Shown: positions 26,234 through 36,790, counted from the stretch's first letter. The stretch: 64,000 nt of DNA from Mucilaginibacter sp. SG564 (GCF_013149275.1 NZ_JABGNA010000004.1:1-64000); one strand, 5' to 3'. Made by a program: numbers and translations. Notes: generated by a model from the letters alone, not told the origin.

Positions 26234-26257
26234 CTAAACATCTGAATATAAACATAC

Positions 26258-26265
26258 TATTTTTG
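26258..26265 (+). promoter_or_regulatory. -7 box TATTTTTG of the DUF1080 gene
   Basis: Exact TAnnTTTG match 39 bp before the start codon. Confidence 0.4.
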
Positions 26266-26304
26266 ATTATTGAAATATATGCATAACACAATACTTTACC
26301 ACTT

Positions 26305-27117
26305 ATGAAAAAAACATCTTATTTTTTTATGCTTTCCTGCTTTCTTCTTTTGGGTTGTACCGGTACAAAAAAACTGGCCGATACTAACCACACAGACAAA
26401 GGCTGGAGGAAGCTGTTTAACGGCAAAGACATTAACGACTGGTTTGTCAAGATCAACCACCACCCGGTTGGTGAAAATTTCGGGAATACGTTTCGGGTGG
26501 AAGATGGCATGATCAGGATCAGCTATGACCAGTATGGCGATTTCAACGATCAGTTTGGCCACCTTTATTACAAAACACCGTTTTCTTACTATAAGCTGCG
26601 GTTTGAGTATCGCTTTGTTGGTAAACAGCAAAAAGGCGCACCGGACTACACCCTGCTTAATAGTGGCGTCATGTTTCATTCACAGGATCCCAGGACCATG
26701 TTAAAGGATCAGGACTGGCCTATCTCTATAGAGATGCAGTTATTAGGTGGCTTTGGTGATGGAAAGCCAAGGCCTACGGGGAATATGTGCTCACCCGGAA
26801 CCGACGTTGTTTATAAAGGCAGGGTCTCGCCTGACCATTGTATCAATTCTACTTCAAAAACCTATGATGGCGAGCAGTGGGTAAAGGGCGAGCTGATCGT
26901 CCTCGGCAATAAATTAATTACCCATATCATCAACGGAGATACCGTGCTCCAATATTCCAAGCCCACCATTGGCGGCGGCGTGGCGCATGGCTATGACCTG
27001 AAGTACAAACAGGATGGAAAATCATTAAGTAGTGGCTTTATTGCCCTGCAAAGCGAGGGCCAGCCTGTCGATTTCAGGAATATAGAGATCAAGCAGTTAC
27101 CGGAGACTGATCATTAA
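26305..27117 (+). CDS. DUF1080 lipoprotein (3-keto-disaccharide hydrolase-like)
   Basis: 270 residues with a lipoprotein signal (LLLGC, Cys18). A concanavalin-like DUF1080 domain covers most of the chain: GWRKLFNGKDINDWFVK at the start, YYKLRFEYRF, then NSGVMFHSQDPRT, SIEMQLLGG and a C-terminal SGFIALQSEGQPVDFRNIEIK. Relatives hydrolyse 3-keto-glycosides or bind carbohydrate. It precedes a remnant zone and the SusC/SusD pair but is on the opposite strand to them. Confidence 0.88.
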   Translation: MKKTSYFFMLSCFLLLGCTGTKKLADTNHTDKGWRKLFNGKDINDWFVKINHHPVGENFGNTFRVEDGMIRISYDQYGDFNDQFGHLYYKTPFSYYKLRFEYRFVGKQQKGAPDYTLLNSGVMFHSQDPRTMLKDQDWPISIEMQLLGGFGDGKPRPTGNMCSPGTDVVYKGRVSPDHCINSTSKTYDGEQWVKGELIVLGNKLITHIINGDTVLQYSKPTIGGGVAHGYDLKYKQDGKSLSSGFIALQSEGQPVDFRNIEIKQLPETDH

Positions 27118-27535
27118 GCCAGTTATTATTTGTGCATTACCAAAAACCGGAAGCACAGGCAATATTAGCAGAGCTCGTGACTGTGGGATTCCAGGAAAAA
27201 GGTGATACGGAATTAAGGTATATTGAAGAATATACATTTCGTGAATTTGTGAACAGGTAATGTACGGCAAAGCTTGCACTATTGGTTCAGGAGGGATTTC
27301 TTATAAAAAAGCTTCGTCTCAAAATGCATCAAAATCCCTGTATTATTTAACTAAAAAAGGCATCAAAACGATGCCTAATAATTTAGATATGTTCGCTTTT
27401 GGCGGCAAGTATATGAATTCGGAGGGCAATGCATCTTTTGTAGAGCAGTTGAAACAAACCGGAAAAACACCATAACCGGCATACAGGAAGCGATGCGAGC
27501 GAAACGGAAAAAAGAATTAGGGGAAGAATAAATAG
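27118..27535 (+). pseudogene. Unidentified degraded coding remnants
   Basis: Short stretches with coding character occur in different frames: 27118-27260 reads as a helical segment (KPEAQAILAELVTVGFQEKG ... REFVNR), 27260-27475 is a 71-codon ORF, and a third frame ends in QEAMRAKRKKELGEE at about 27531. None extends to a known domain. I read this as a decayed gene or genes. From 27536 to 27758 I see nothing. Confidence 0.35.
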
Positions 27536-27758
27536 GTTATGAATAATGAGCTCATGGCCAGATGATCCAACTCCACTTATATCTATGATATTCAATTTTT
27601 TATATCAAAAAAAAAGGATGGGCACCGAATAGGGCACATTAATACAAATTCCTCCCATGGTTTTCTCAAAATACATAAACCCAGCAATCGCTGACAATTA
27701 CCCGCTTTTTCGCTTAACTTTTAGGCCATATTAATTCATGATAGCGTGATCATATTTT

Positions 27759-29183
27759 CTATGGTTTATCCCACCATAATCTGGTATTTAAATCATCAGC
27801 GCCACCATATGGAAATGAGGCTACGGCTGCCTGGTAGTTACTGGTATTATTTGTTTGTTCTTGTGTTGGATAGCCTTCCCGACGTGGTATATGGTCGCCA
27901 TTTGCCCCTGGGGCTGCAACCAGAACAGGATACCCAGTTCTTCTCCATTCGGCCCAACCCTCATAACCATGCAGGAACAGGTGTACCCACCGCTGGTAAG
28001 CAATCTGCATTATTGCTGTGGCCGGGTTATATTGAATTTGGCTTTGCGCCAGATACGCAGCCGCGCCGGCGGTACTGCCCGTCCATTGTACAATAGAGGT
28101 TTGCACAGCTAATTCGTAATTGTTTTTTGCGGTTACATCACCCCCGCCTATCCATCCCAGTTTGGCAGCTTCAGCCATGGCAAATAAAGCCTGCGCATAA
28201 GTAACCAGATAAACTGGCGAGGTTTGCTGGCGAAGAGGTGAACCCAATAATGACACGTTATTAATATCGTTAGAATTAGGAACAGCTTTGCCATATTCCA
28301 GACCAACATAATTCCCCGTGCTATTTTTATCACCAAACACTGGCAGGCGGGGATCATTTAAGGGAAGCATATAATCAACCAGGGGCTTGCTCAAAGCAAA
28401 CCAATTTCTGCCCAAACGTGTAAATGAGGTATACCAATAATTTTCATTATTCGGATCAGCAGCGGATGGATAAGCCAGGTTATCACTGTTGGCCGTCATA
28501 ATACCGTTAGTCAGGGCCTTGTTGAATTCATGATTTCCGGTTGCCGGATCAACTTTTGATAGTCTGAGCGCCATTAACATATGTATAGTATTACCCAGCT
28601 TTTTCCACTTGGTTATATCGCCATTATAAACAATGTCATTTTTTATAGTTCCATTTGTAGCAACTATTCCTGCATTGGCTTCATCCAACAATTTAAACCC
28701 CGCAGTATAAATGGTCTGCTGACTGTCATATTTCGGCGTAAAGTGGGCGTTTCCTTTTAACGCTTCGGTATATGGTAGGGGCCCCCAGCGGTCTGTCATA
28801 TGCCAAAAGAAGTATGCCTTTAAAATTTTAGCTACTGCTATTTGGTTGGCTATAGGGCCTTGGTTAGCATCAAGCTGTGTTTGGAGTACATTCTCCAGAT
28901 CGTTTAATGGGCCTGTATAAAAGCTGTAAAAATTAAAATTAACCGTAGTATACCTGCTGTTATCCGTAAATGATGTATTGGACAGGTATTGTGGGTAATG
29001 CACTCCATAAGGTGATGAGCTAAGGGTTGGCAGCGTCAGTTCGGCATTAGCGATGAGCTGTGTGCCTGATGCCTTTGTGGGATTGTTAGGATCGGTTGTA
29101 ATTGATTGACTGAATTTTTTGCAGTTACTCGATAACAAAATAACAGATAGCAATAAGCAATTATGTATAAATATCTTTTTCAT
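27759..29183 (-). CDS. SusD/RagB-type nutrient-binding lipoprotein
   Basis: 474 residues with lipobox (SSNC, Cys21) followed by KKF and DPNNP, the usual SusD-like-2 opening. TPR-like helical pairs and the aromatic surface segments of SusD proteins follow (AKILKAYFFWHMTDRWGPLPYTEAL). It would sit on the cell surface as lid of the partner SusC pore. Directly after SusC (11 bp). Confidence 0.92.
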   Translation of the reverse strand: MKKIFIHNCLLLSVILLSSNCKKFSQSITTDPNNPTKASGTQLIANAELTLPTLSSSPYGVHYPQYLSNTSFTDNSRYTTVNFNFYSFYTGPLNDLENVLQTQLDANQGPIANQIAVAKILKAYFFWHMTDRWGPLPYTEALKGNAHFTPKYDSQQTIYTAGFKLLDEANAGIVATNGTIKNDIVYNGDITKWKKLGNTIHMLMALRLSKVDPATGNHEFNKALTNGIMTANSDNLAYPSAADPNNENYWYTSFTRLGRNWFALSKPLVDYMLPLNDPRLPVFGDKNSTGNYVGLEYGKAVPNSNDINNVSLLGSPLRQQTSPVYLVTYAQALFAMAEAAKLGWIGGGDVTAKNNYELAVQTSIVQWTGSTAGAAAYLAQSQIQYNPATAIMQIAYQRWVHLFLHGYEGWAEWRRTGYPVLVAAPGANGDHIPRREGYPTQEQTNNTSNYQAAVASFPYGGADDLNTRLWWDKP

Positions 29184-29194
29184 ATTGTGATTTC

Positions 29195-32100
29195 TTAGAA
29201 TGTCAGACTCAGGTTAAGGCCATATGAACGTACTGTGGGCAGTTCCCCTTTTTCAATCCAGCTGATGGAATTACTGCCGGAAGAAAGTTCAGATGGGTCA
29301 ACTCCTTTTGGGGCTTTTTGCCAAATCATCCATGGATTACGGGCGATAAAGGCTATTTTTGCCGCTTTAAACGGAGATCCTGTTAGTATGCTTTTATCCA
29401 ATGTATAGCCCAGGCTTACTTCTCTTAATTTAATATAAGATGCACTGTATATCCAATTTTCCGTCACCTGTGTGCCCAAAACATTGCGGTAATAACTCCT
29501 GGCATCTACATATGCGGTTACTTCCTGGCCAGTTGCCTTCGAGATGCCTGTTATTTTAACGCCACCTCCACTCGCTAAGGGGTCACGAACATTAAAGCCT
29601 TTGTCATTTTGTGAGGCAGTTTCTGCCGCTTGACCAGATTTTACAGCAAGCATTTGCGACCAGCTGAAAAATTGCCCGCCGTCTTGAAAATCAATCATAG
29701 CGGCCAGGTTAAATTTCCATATCCTGAAATTGTTCTGAAGACCACCGGTAAATTTGGGTAATACACTACCAAAATTATGATTGGCTTCGTAAAGCGGCAT
29801 ATTGTCTGTGCCCAGCAATATTTTTCCGGTTGCCGGATCGCGCTGGTAACCCTGACCTACGATGTTACCGAACCCCTGATTAACAGTGGAGTTTAGGTAA
29901 ACAGACACACTTGAATAAGTTTGTACAGCCAACTGGTAGGTATTGATGCCCGGATATAGCGACTTAATCCTACTTTCGTTATGGGCTGCGTTAAATGTAA
30001 CATCCCAACTAAATAGCTTCGACTGTACCGGGCGCCCGGTTAAGGAAAGCTCTATGCCTTTGTTTTCTATCAGGCCGGCATTAATCACCGTTTGATTATA
30101 GCCGCTTGCCCCAGAAACTGATAAGTTGATGATCTGATTTTTGTTTTGTTGATTATAATATGTAAACGCCAATCCGAAACGATTCTTAAAGAACTTAAGA
30201 TCGGTACCCAATTCAAATGAATTAGCAAATGAAGGTTTAATGTTAGGATTCTTAAGTAAATCAGGAACTGTTAAGGGATTGATGCTTGATGTTGCGGTTG
30301 GATAAACAGTACCTAGGGCGTAAGTGAAACTTGTTTGATAGGGATCAAGGTCAGCACCTGCTATGGCATATCCAGCTCTTATTTTACCGAATGATAGCGG
30401 CTCCCATTTCAACAATTCACTAAAAACAAAACTACCTGATACGGATGGATACCAGTAGGAGTTGTTGTTGGCTGGCAATGCTGATGATATATCATTACGT
30501 ATCGAAGCTTCTAAAAAATAAATGTCTTTATAGCCAAATGATCCTGTGGCGTACACACTTCTTACCTCTTTTTTCCTGATATAAGAGGTGCTTAAAGGCC
30601 TGTTAACGGAAGCCGCTATGGTATAATCACCTGGGCTGGATAAACCACCCACCGTAGCTGAATATAATTGGGAATAATTTTGCGTAAGCAGGTTGGCTCC
30701 CAACAGGAAGTTGGCCGAGAAATCATGCCATTTTTTATCGTATTGCCCTAAAAACTCATAATTATTTTCCGTGTTCTGATATTTACCGACCGCATACCCC
30801 TCATCCGATATGCCCCCCAAAGCCGTTTTATTGGTGATGTTTTGGGTATAAAAATCTGAGCGGGCAAAACCGCTTAATTTTAATCCGGGTAATATCTGGT
30901 AACTTAAGTTAACATCCCCAAAAACACGATCCCTGCTATCATTATTAAGCACTTCATATGCATCAAAAAACGGGTTATCCCAATCACTTGGTTTATTGGT
31001 TATTATTACTCCGGCCGAATTTGGGTTAACGTTCCAGTTTAAAATAGTTCCATCGGGATATTTATAATTGCGCAAACGGTTGATATCTAAATTGCGCTGA
31101 AACCATTGCTGGGCTCCGGTAAATGATCCCTGGTAACCTTGTGAAGGTCTTTGGCCACTGTTATTTGCATAACTGACATTTGCGCCCAGGGTTAATTTTG
31201 AGTTTAAGTTTAAAGAAGTGCTTAACCCCAAATTATTCCGCTTTAGTGAAGTATTGGGTATAGTGCCCTTGATGTAGTTATTGTTATAGCTGAATCTATA
31301 AGCAGCATTTTCACTTCCTCCGGTAACGGTTATGCCATTATTGATATTTTGCCCAATTTGATAGTAGTCTTTGATATTATCAGGATGTGGCACAAATGGT
31401 GTTAACTGACCGTATTGCGGGTCTTCTGGATAAAAACTGTAATACATTCTAACGGGAGTTCCGTCCATTTTAGGGCCCCAGCTTTCGTCATTGCCGTTAA
31501 TATACTTTTGACCGTTAGCCAATGTGGAGAAAATTTGGTTATTACCTACACCATAAGTATTTTGGAGGGGTAAGAAGTTACCGATATGCTCAAAGGAAAA
31601 AGCACTGTTGATCGAAACTGATACATTTTTAGCTCCTTTTATCCCTTTCTTAGTGGTGATAAGTATCGCGCCATATTGCCCGCGCAATCCATACAGGGCT
31701 GATGCAGCAGGGCCTTTCAAGACACTTACACTTTCAATATCATCAGGATTGATATCCTGTGAAATATTTCCCCGGTCAACACCATTTTCTGTATCGGCAA
31801 AGTTATCCTGTGCTACGGGTGTGCCGTCTACTACCATTAATGGAGAACCGCTACCATTGAGTGAGTTAATACCCCTCAGTTTTATTTTGGCAGTTCCGCC
31901 TAAATTCGCACCGGACGAACCAGTTACCTGGGCACCGGCAATTTTACCGGCCAAATCATTGATAACGTTTTGATCTTTGGTAACCGTAAGATCCGATCCT
32001 TTTATCTGTTGAGCCGAGTACCCCAGGGATTTCTGATCTCTTTTGATACCCAAGGCAGTAACAACAACTTCATTAAGTTGTTTATTATCCTGCTTTAGCT

Positions 32101-32380
32101 GAATGTTGATGACGGATTCCTGCACCAGAGGCACTTCCTGTGTCAGATACCCAATAAATTTAAATACTAAGATGGGGTTATCCGTATTAATTATAATACT
32201 AAAATCGCCATTGTTGTTAGTAATAGAACCCGTAGTTGTGCCTTTCAATGAAACAGATACCCCCGGTACCGGGAGTTTATCTCTGAAGTCAATTACATTC
32301 CCTTTAATCGTGCGTTGTGCAAACAGGTTAGATGCAGAGAAAAACAGCAAAATACCCAAAAATGGTAGTTTTTTTTTCAT
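29195..32380 (-). CDS. SusC/RagA-type TonB-linked outer-membrane transporter
   Basis: 1061 residues. Signal peptide to about residue 21, carboxypeptidase-like regulatory domain (IKGNVIDFRDKLPVPGVSV), TonB box region and plug (VVTALGIKRDQKSLGYSAQQI ... GPAASALYGLRGQYGAILI), then a 22-strand barrel. It imports a ligand, often an oligosaccharide or peptide, with energy from TonB. No glycosidase, sulfatase, sigma/anti-sigma pair or hybrid regulator is adjacent, so the substrate cannot be inferred. Confidence 0.93.
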   Translation of the reverse strand: MKKKLPFLGILLFFSASNLFAQRTIKGNVIDFRDKLPVPGVSVSLKGTTTGSITNNNGDFSIIINTDNPILVFKFIGYLTQEVPLVQESVINIQLKQDNKQLNEVVVTALGIKRDQKSLGYSAQQIKGSDLTVTKDQNVINDLAGKIAGAQVTGSSGANLGGTAKIKLRGINSLNGSGSPLMVVDGTPVAQDNFADTENGVDRGNISQDINPDDIESVSVLKGPAASALYGLRGQYGAILITTKKGIKGAKNVSVSINSAFSFEHIGNFLPLQNTYGVGNNQIFSTLANGQKYINGNDESWGPKMDGTPVRMYYSFYPEDPQYGQLTPFVPHPDNIKDYYQIGQNINNGITVTGGSENAAYRFSYNNNYIKGTIPNTSLKRNNLGLSTSLNLNSKLTLGANVSYANNSGQRPSQGYQGSFTGAQQWFQRNLDINRLRNYKYPDGTILNWNVNPNSAGVIITNKPSDWDNPFFDAYEVLNNDSRDRVFGDVNLSYQILPGLKLSGFARSDFYTQNITNKTALGGISDEGYAVGKYQNTENNYEFLGQYDKKWHDFSANFLLGANLLTQNYSQLYSATVGGLSSPGDYTIAASVNRPLSTSYIRKKEVRSVYATGSFGYKDIYFLEASIRNDISSALPANNNSYWYPSVSGSFVFSELLKWEPLSFGKIRAGYAIAGADLDPYQTSFTYALGTVYPTATSSINPLTVPDLLKNPNIKPSFANSFELGTDLKFFKNRFGLAFTYYNQQNKNQIINLSVSGASGYNQTVINAGLIENKGIELSLTGRPVQSKLFSWDVTFNAAHNESRIKSLYPGINTYQLAVQTYSSVSVYLNSTVNQGFGNIVGQGYQRDPATGKILLGTDNMPLYEANHNFGSVLPKFTGGLQNNFRIWKFNLAAMIDFQDGGQFFSWSQMLAVKSGQAAETASQNDKGFNVRDPLASGGGVKITGISKATGQEVTAYVDARSYYRNVLGTQVTENWIYSASYIKLREVSLGYTLDKSILTGSPFKAAKIAFIARNPWMIWQKAPKGVDPSELSSGSNSISWIEKGELPTVRSYGLNLSLTF

Positions 32381-33009
32381 ATGTGGTAGGTTTTAGAACT
32401 GAAATTAACAAAAGTTTAACATTCAATGATTACTTTATTACTTTTTTGGAAATAAATTTTCCATATTAAATATGTTAAAATGAAAAACACATTCACATTA
32501 TCACTTTTAACGGATAAGCGTTCCTTGACTCCCTACTTATGGCTTGCTCCCACTCTATTTCTATTTACAATCAATACAATTATGTTAATGTAAATAGCAT
32601 TTCAATCCATAATAACGAAAAATAAAAAGGCAATAAAACAAACATCTACCTGTTTCCGGATACCCACCTGGCTCTCACCAAATGCCTGTCCCTCAAGCCG
32701 AGGAAGTGTTACTTATAATGACCGTCCAAAACAATAGATTTAACATCCTAAAGCCGGATTTGCCCGCGTTCGATGATCCGGACGAAATTGTATTTTAGCG
32801 GTTATCCTTGACTATTGATTATATAGAACGACAAAAAATACCTAATCACCGCATATTCTTCTCAAAGCAGGCAAAGAGTAATTAAAAAACAAACTGTCAC
32901 AACGGACAAAAGCGAAGACTGATTGGTAATTATCCTTCAGAATATTTAATGTGCGTAGGTATTTTATATTAATTTTTAGCTTAAATTTACTTTACTAACC
33001 ATTTCGTCT
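32381..33009. other. Divergent intergenic region between susC and iorA-like gene
   Basis: 629 bp. AT-rich next to both genes, consistent with two promoters (TAAATTTA at 32982-32989 is a 5/6 match to the -7 box). A 26-codon ATG ORF at 32718-32798 is present but has no support. No repeats or RNA gene recognised, and no TGA-N6-TCA site of the type seen at 7-23 kb. Confidence 0.5.
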
Positions 33010-33480
33010 ATGATCACCATTACCGTCAACAGTCAACGTCATGATATTGATGTTGATCCAAATATGCCGCTTCTATGGGCCATTCGGGATATCCTTGGTT
33101 TAACAGGTACTAAATTTGGTTGCGGAGCAGCTCAATGCGGAGCTTGTACCGTTCATCTGAACGGTGAAGCGGTGCGATCCTGTGTAACAAAAACAGGCCG
33201 GGCGGCCGGGCAAAATATTGTAACCATCGAGGGACTCTCCTCTGGTAATAATCACCCCCTGCAATTGGCATGGAATGAAATGAATGTTCCTCAATGCGGT
33301 TATTGTCAGTCTGGACAAATCATGTCCGCAGTGGTACTGTTGCGGGAAAATCCAAACCCCACCGATCAGGATATTGATGATGCGATGTCAGGCAACATAT
33401 GCCGCTGCGGAACCTATCAGCGTATCCGTGCTGCGATACACAAAGCGGCTGCTATGCAGGCGGAAGGAGCAAAATCATGA
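33010..33480 (+). CDS. (2Fe-2S) subunit of a xanthine-dehydrogenase-family hydroxylase (IorA-like)
   Basis: 156 residues. Plant-type ferredoxin cluster motif [16 protein letters not shown] with the fourth Cys in VRSCVT (N-terminal [2Fe-2S]), and the second cluster in [11 protein letters not shown] ... [12 protein letters not shown]: eight cysteines in the canonical arrangement. It passes electrons from the molybdenum site to an acceptor. First gene of a three-subunit operon, overlapping the cytochrome gene by ATGA. Confidence 0.93.
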   Translation: MITITVNSQRHDIDVDPNMPLLWAIRDILGLTGTKFGCGAAQCGACTVHLNGEAVRSCVTKTGRAAGQNIVTIEGLSSGNNHPLQLAWNEMNVPQCGYCQSGQIMSAVVLLRENPNPTDQDIDDAMSGNICRCGTYQRIRAAIHKAAAMQAEGAKS

Positions 33481-34088
33481 AGAAACTGATCATCATAACC
33501 GGCATCGTGTTAATAGCAGGGATGATAACATTGTCATTCAGAGAGCTGCCGGCAACAAAAGAAAGCAGCTTTGCTACGCTGCCAAAGGATAGTATCGGCT
33601 CTGTGAAAGCATATATGTCGGTATATAAAGTATTGATGAGCGCGCGTTGCATGAACTGCCACCCCTCCGGCAATGCGCCGTTACAGGGTGATGATAATCA
33701 TATTCATACCATGAATGTACAGCGGGGTGTAGATGGAAAAGGCGTCTACTCCATGCGTTGCAACAATTGCCACCAGGCAGAAAATACCGCCGGACCACAT
33801 ATGCCACCAGGGAATCCTAAATGGGGCTTGCCGCCTGCTCACATGCGTATGGTATTTCAGGGGCGTACGCCGCGACAACTCGCGCTACAGCTGCTTGACC
33901 CAAAGCAGAACGGCGGACGGACAAAAGCACAACTCATAGATCATATGGCTAATGATGAACTGGTCGGTTGGGCTTGGCATCCGGGAGAGGGTCGTACCCT
34001 TCCGCCGATGAGCAGACTGGCTTTCGCCACACAGGTACGTTTATGGATAGCTAAAGGCGCTTATGCGCCCTCTGCCAAAGCAAAATAA
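33477..34088 (+). CDS. Membrane-anchored diheme cytochrome c
   Basis: 203 residues from the ATG that overlaps the previous stop. N-terminal hydrophobic anchor or signal (residues 4-20) and two heme c sites, CMNCH at 58-62 and CNNCH at 95-99. It lies between the iron-sulfur and molybdenum subunits, so it is the likely periplasmic electron acceptor of the hydroxylase, handing electrons to the respiratory chain. Confidence 0.88.
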   Translation: MKKLIIITGIVLIAGMITLSFRELPATKESSFATLPKDSIGSVKAYMSVYKVLMSARCMNCHPSGNAPLQGDDNHIHTMNVQRGVDGKGVYSMRCNNCHQAENTAGPHMPPGNPKWGLPPAHMRMVFQGRTPRQLALQLLDPKQNGGRTKAQLIDHMANDELVGWAWHPGEGRTLPPMSRLAFATQVRLWIAKGAYAPSAKAK

Positions 34089-34114
34089 AGATTTAAACGA
34101 TTATAGTAACCATT

Positions 34115-36271
34115 ATGGAAACTAACACAATATCAAGAAGAAATTTTATAAGAGCATCCAGTCTTGTTGGAACGGCACTATGTCTGGGCTTTTATTTTCC
34201 GGTAAACGCGAAAAAGGAAATTTTAGTTGCTGGTGTATCGGACGATCAGGCGGCGTTCGAATTTAACGCCTGGATACGCATCGATACCAATGGAAAGGTT
34301 ACCTTAACCGATCACCGTGCAGAAATGGGCCAGGGTTCTTACCAATCTGTACCCCAGATTATCGCCGAAGAATTAGAAGTTGATCTGAAGGATATCCATG
34401 TGATATTTGCCCAAGGTAGTCCAACGAAATACGGAAGTCAGATCACCGGGGGAAGCTCGACCATTAGAGGGGCTTATAAAAACCTGTTGAGATTAAGTGC
34501 AACTGCGCGTGAAATGCTCATTATTGCTGGTGCTGCCAAATGGAACGTTTCTGTAAGCGAATGTTATGCAGAGTCTGGCCATGTCATTCACAGGCCCACC
34601 GGCAAGAAATTGAATTACGGGGATCTGGTGACCGCGGCATCCAAACTACCGGCCCCCAAAGAGGTTAAGCTCAAAAAGGTATCTGAATATAAACTGATCC
34701 GCAAACCGCTCCAAAGACTTGATACTCCAATGAAAACTAATGGAGAAGCCATCTTCGGTTTGGATAAAAAACTACCGGGAATGCTTTATGCGGCAGTGGA
34801 GCGCAATCCAAGACTACGGGGCAAAGTAAAAAGCTTTGATGGTTCGGCAGCTTTAAAAGTTCCTGGTGTTAAGCAGGTATTTAAGGTACAAATGATTGTT
34901 TTTAATACTACCCGGGATGGGGTGGTCGTTATAGCCGATTCCACATGGGCAGCTATGCAGGGCAGGAAAGCCCTGCGCGTTGAATGGGATGACAGTGGAT
35001 TTGAGCATGTGAACACCAGCGATATCTATAAAGCCCACGAGGAACTACTTAAAACGAAAGAAGGGCTTTCTTTTAAAAAGCAAGGCGAACCAGATCCCGT
35101 ACTGGCACAAGCCTCAAAAAAGATAGACGTGATCTACCAGACGCCTTATCAATCGCATGGCGCTATGGAACCGCTAAATTGCGTCGCCCATTATCAAAGC
35201 GACAAAATAGAAATATGGGGACCTATACAAGCTCCAGATTGGGTGCAAGGCGACATTAGCGATAAATTCAAAATGCCGAAAGAAAAGGTCGTAGTTAATA
35301 TGACATTTTTAGGTGGCGGGTTTGGGAGAAAAGCTTTTTTGGATTATACCCAGGAAGCGGTTGCCATCTCCAAGCAAATTGGCGGACCGGTGCAGGTAGT
35401 TTGGACCAGAGAAGATGATCTGACACAGGGGCCTTATCGTGCCGGGATCTCCTACCGGGGACAAGGATCGATTGAAAATGGCGAGATCAGCGCTTTGAAA
35501 TTCAAAATGGCGGGTCAAAATATAGACCACTGGAATAATAACAAAAGAGATAAGGCAAATGGTAGCACAACAGAAGGATTTTTAAAGTCTTATTTCGACA
35601 ATATTAAAAACATCAGCTTTGCTGACGTTCCTTATGAAATGCCCCTGCCCAACATGTGGTGGCGTTCAGTTTATGCATCTACTAATGGTTTTGCCTATGA
35701 AAGCTTCATCAATGAAATGGCTGTTTTAGCGGGACAGGATCAGCTCGACTTTCGAAGGAAATACTTAAAGGATGAGCGCTGCCAGGCTTTGATCGATAAA
35801 ATGGAACAGGTTTCAGGCTGGAAATCCAGGAAAAAGAACCAAGGGTTTGGCGTAGCCATCACCGAGTGTTTTGAAACCACTGTAGGCCAGATTGTTAAAG
35901 TTTCCAGACATACCAATGGAAAAGTTAAGATCGACCAGGTTTGGGCAGTGATGGATTGTGGCTGGTATGTGAACCCCGATATTATCAAAGCGCAGGTGGA
36001 AGGATCTGTCGTAATGGGCCTTGGCGCAGCTACTATTCATGAGATCACTTTCAAAAATGGGTTAGTAGAACAAAAGAACTTTTATGACTACCTGATGCCG
36101 AGGATGAGTGACATGCCTCCAGTTGAAGTGCATATTATGGAAAACACAGCGGATGCCGGTGGCGTGGGCGAGCCGGGCCTCCCCCCTTTTGCTCCTGCGC
36201 TTACGGATGCCATTTTTGACTTAACCGGCAAAAGGATCAGGAAACTCCCATTTAATTTAAACAACGTCTAA
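34115..36271 (+). CDS. Molybdopterin subunit of xanthine-dehydrogenase-family hydroxylase (IorB-like)
   Basis: 718 residues. Twin-arginine signal SRRNFIRAS at the start, so the folded cofactor-loaded enzyme is exported. Molybdopterin domains: MGQGSYQSVPQIIAEELE, QITGGSSTIRGAYKNL, PYQSHGAMEPLNCVAHY, LGGGFGRKAFLDY and the catalytic Glu region GGVGEPGLPPFAPAL. The closest pattern is isoquinoline 1-oxidoreductase or membrane aldehyde oxidase. The substrate cannot be told from sequence. 26 bp after the cytochrome gene. Confidence 0.92.
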   Translation: METNTISRRNFIRASSLVGTALCLGFYFPVNAKKEILVAGVSDDQAAFEFNAWIRIDTNGKVTLTDHRAEMGQGSYQSVPQIIAEELEVDLKDIHVIFAQGSPTKYGSQITGGSSTIRGAYKNLLRLSATAREMLIIAGAAKWNVSVSECYAESGHVIHRPTGKKLNYGDLVTAASKLPAPKEVKLKKVSEYKLIRKPLQRLDTPMKTNGEAIFGLDKKLPGMLYAAVERNPRLRGKVKSFDGSAALKVPGVKQVFKVQMIVFNTTRDGVVVIADSTWAAMQGRKALRVEWDDSGFEHVNTSDIYKAHEELLKTKEGLSFKKQGEPDPVLAQASKKIDVIYQTPYQSHGAMEPLNCVAHYQSDKIEIWGPIQAPDWVQGDISDKFKMPKEKVVVNMTFLGGGFGRKAFLDYTQEAVAISKQIGGPVQVVWTREDDLTQGPYRAGISYRGQGSIENGEISALKFKMAGQNIDHWNNNKRDKANGSTTEGFLKSYFDNIKNISFADVPYEMPLPNMWWRSVYASTNGFAYESFINEMAVLAGQDQLDFRRKYLKDERCQALIDKMEQVSGWKSRKKNQGFGVAITECFETTVGQIVKVSRHTNGKVKIDQVWAVMDCGWYVNPDIIKAQVEGSVVMGLGAATIHEITFKNGLVEQKNFYDYLMPRMSDMPPVEVHIMENTADAGGVGEPGLPPFAPALTDAIFDLTGKRIRKLPFNLNNV

Positions 36272-36393
36272 ATCCATTCATTTCCTCGGTCATTGTTTAT
36301 CAAAACGGAGATAATGAACAGGCGGCTACCAACTTATAATTCCAATTGGGATAGGTAGATGTCGGTTCGTTTTTTTGTTTGATCAGAAACTCT

Positions 36394-36513
36394 CTAACAT
36401 ACCACTCGGTACTGTACTAGTTTTTCATTAATCCGCACATAGACGGGCGCAAGGCCCTTGCTGGCTTTATCCTTTTCAGAAAAAAGGACGCTGAATGAAA
36501 TTGTTGTTTTCAT
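36394..36513 (-). pseudogene. N-terminal fragment of a tyrosine recombinase (integrase) near tRNA-Pro
   Basis: 39 codons from ATG 36513: MKTTISFSVLFSE, then GLAPVYVRINEK, the usual opening of the arm-binding domain of Bacteroidota phage-type integrases. It stops at TAG 36394-36396, and the catalytic domain is absent. A different frame continues with an unrelated-looking tail (about 36290-36400), perhaps the end of another deleted gene. It is about 280 bp from the tRNA-Pro gene. The rest of 36272-36790 shows only the tRNA terminator. Confidence 0.55.
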
Positions 36514-36729
36514 ACCATTATTCTTAAAACTCATTTGATATTATTCCCCCACCACCATAACTTTCCATTTATGCTGGGCGGATTAAAACATTAAATCAGT
36601 TACAAGCAACCTCGAGTTACGAGTAAAACGCATTGAACAATTTTAAAGATTAAAAAGAGGGTGCGAAATAGGGCATTCAGAAGTTTGGTGCTATATAGGT
36701 TGCCTTGGACTATAATTACTGAAATGGTC

Positions 36730-36768
36730 AAAAAAAACCCTCCAAATCTTACAATTTAGAGGGTTTTG
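36730..36768 (-). terminator. Terminator of the tRNA-Pro gene
   Basis: AAAACCCTC ... GAGGGTTTT stem with an inner AAAT/ATTT extension and a run of T on the minus strand, 23 bp beyond the tRNA 3' end. Confidence 0.75.
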
Positions 36769-36790
36769 ACTCAGTTTGGTATCGCTGGTG

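Noticed and set aside
29195..32380. SusC/SusD locus as a full polysaccharide utilisation locus
   Set aside because: No glycosidase, surface-glycan-binding protein or dedicated regulator adjoins it; DUF1080 is on the other strand behind a remnant zone.
32718..32798. 26-codon ATG ORF in the susC/iorA gap
   Set aside because: Too short and without homology or promoter support; kept only as a note.
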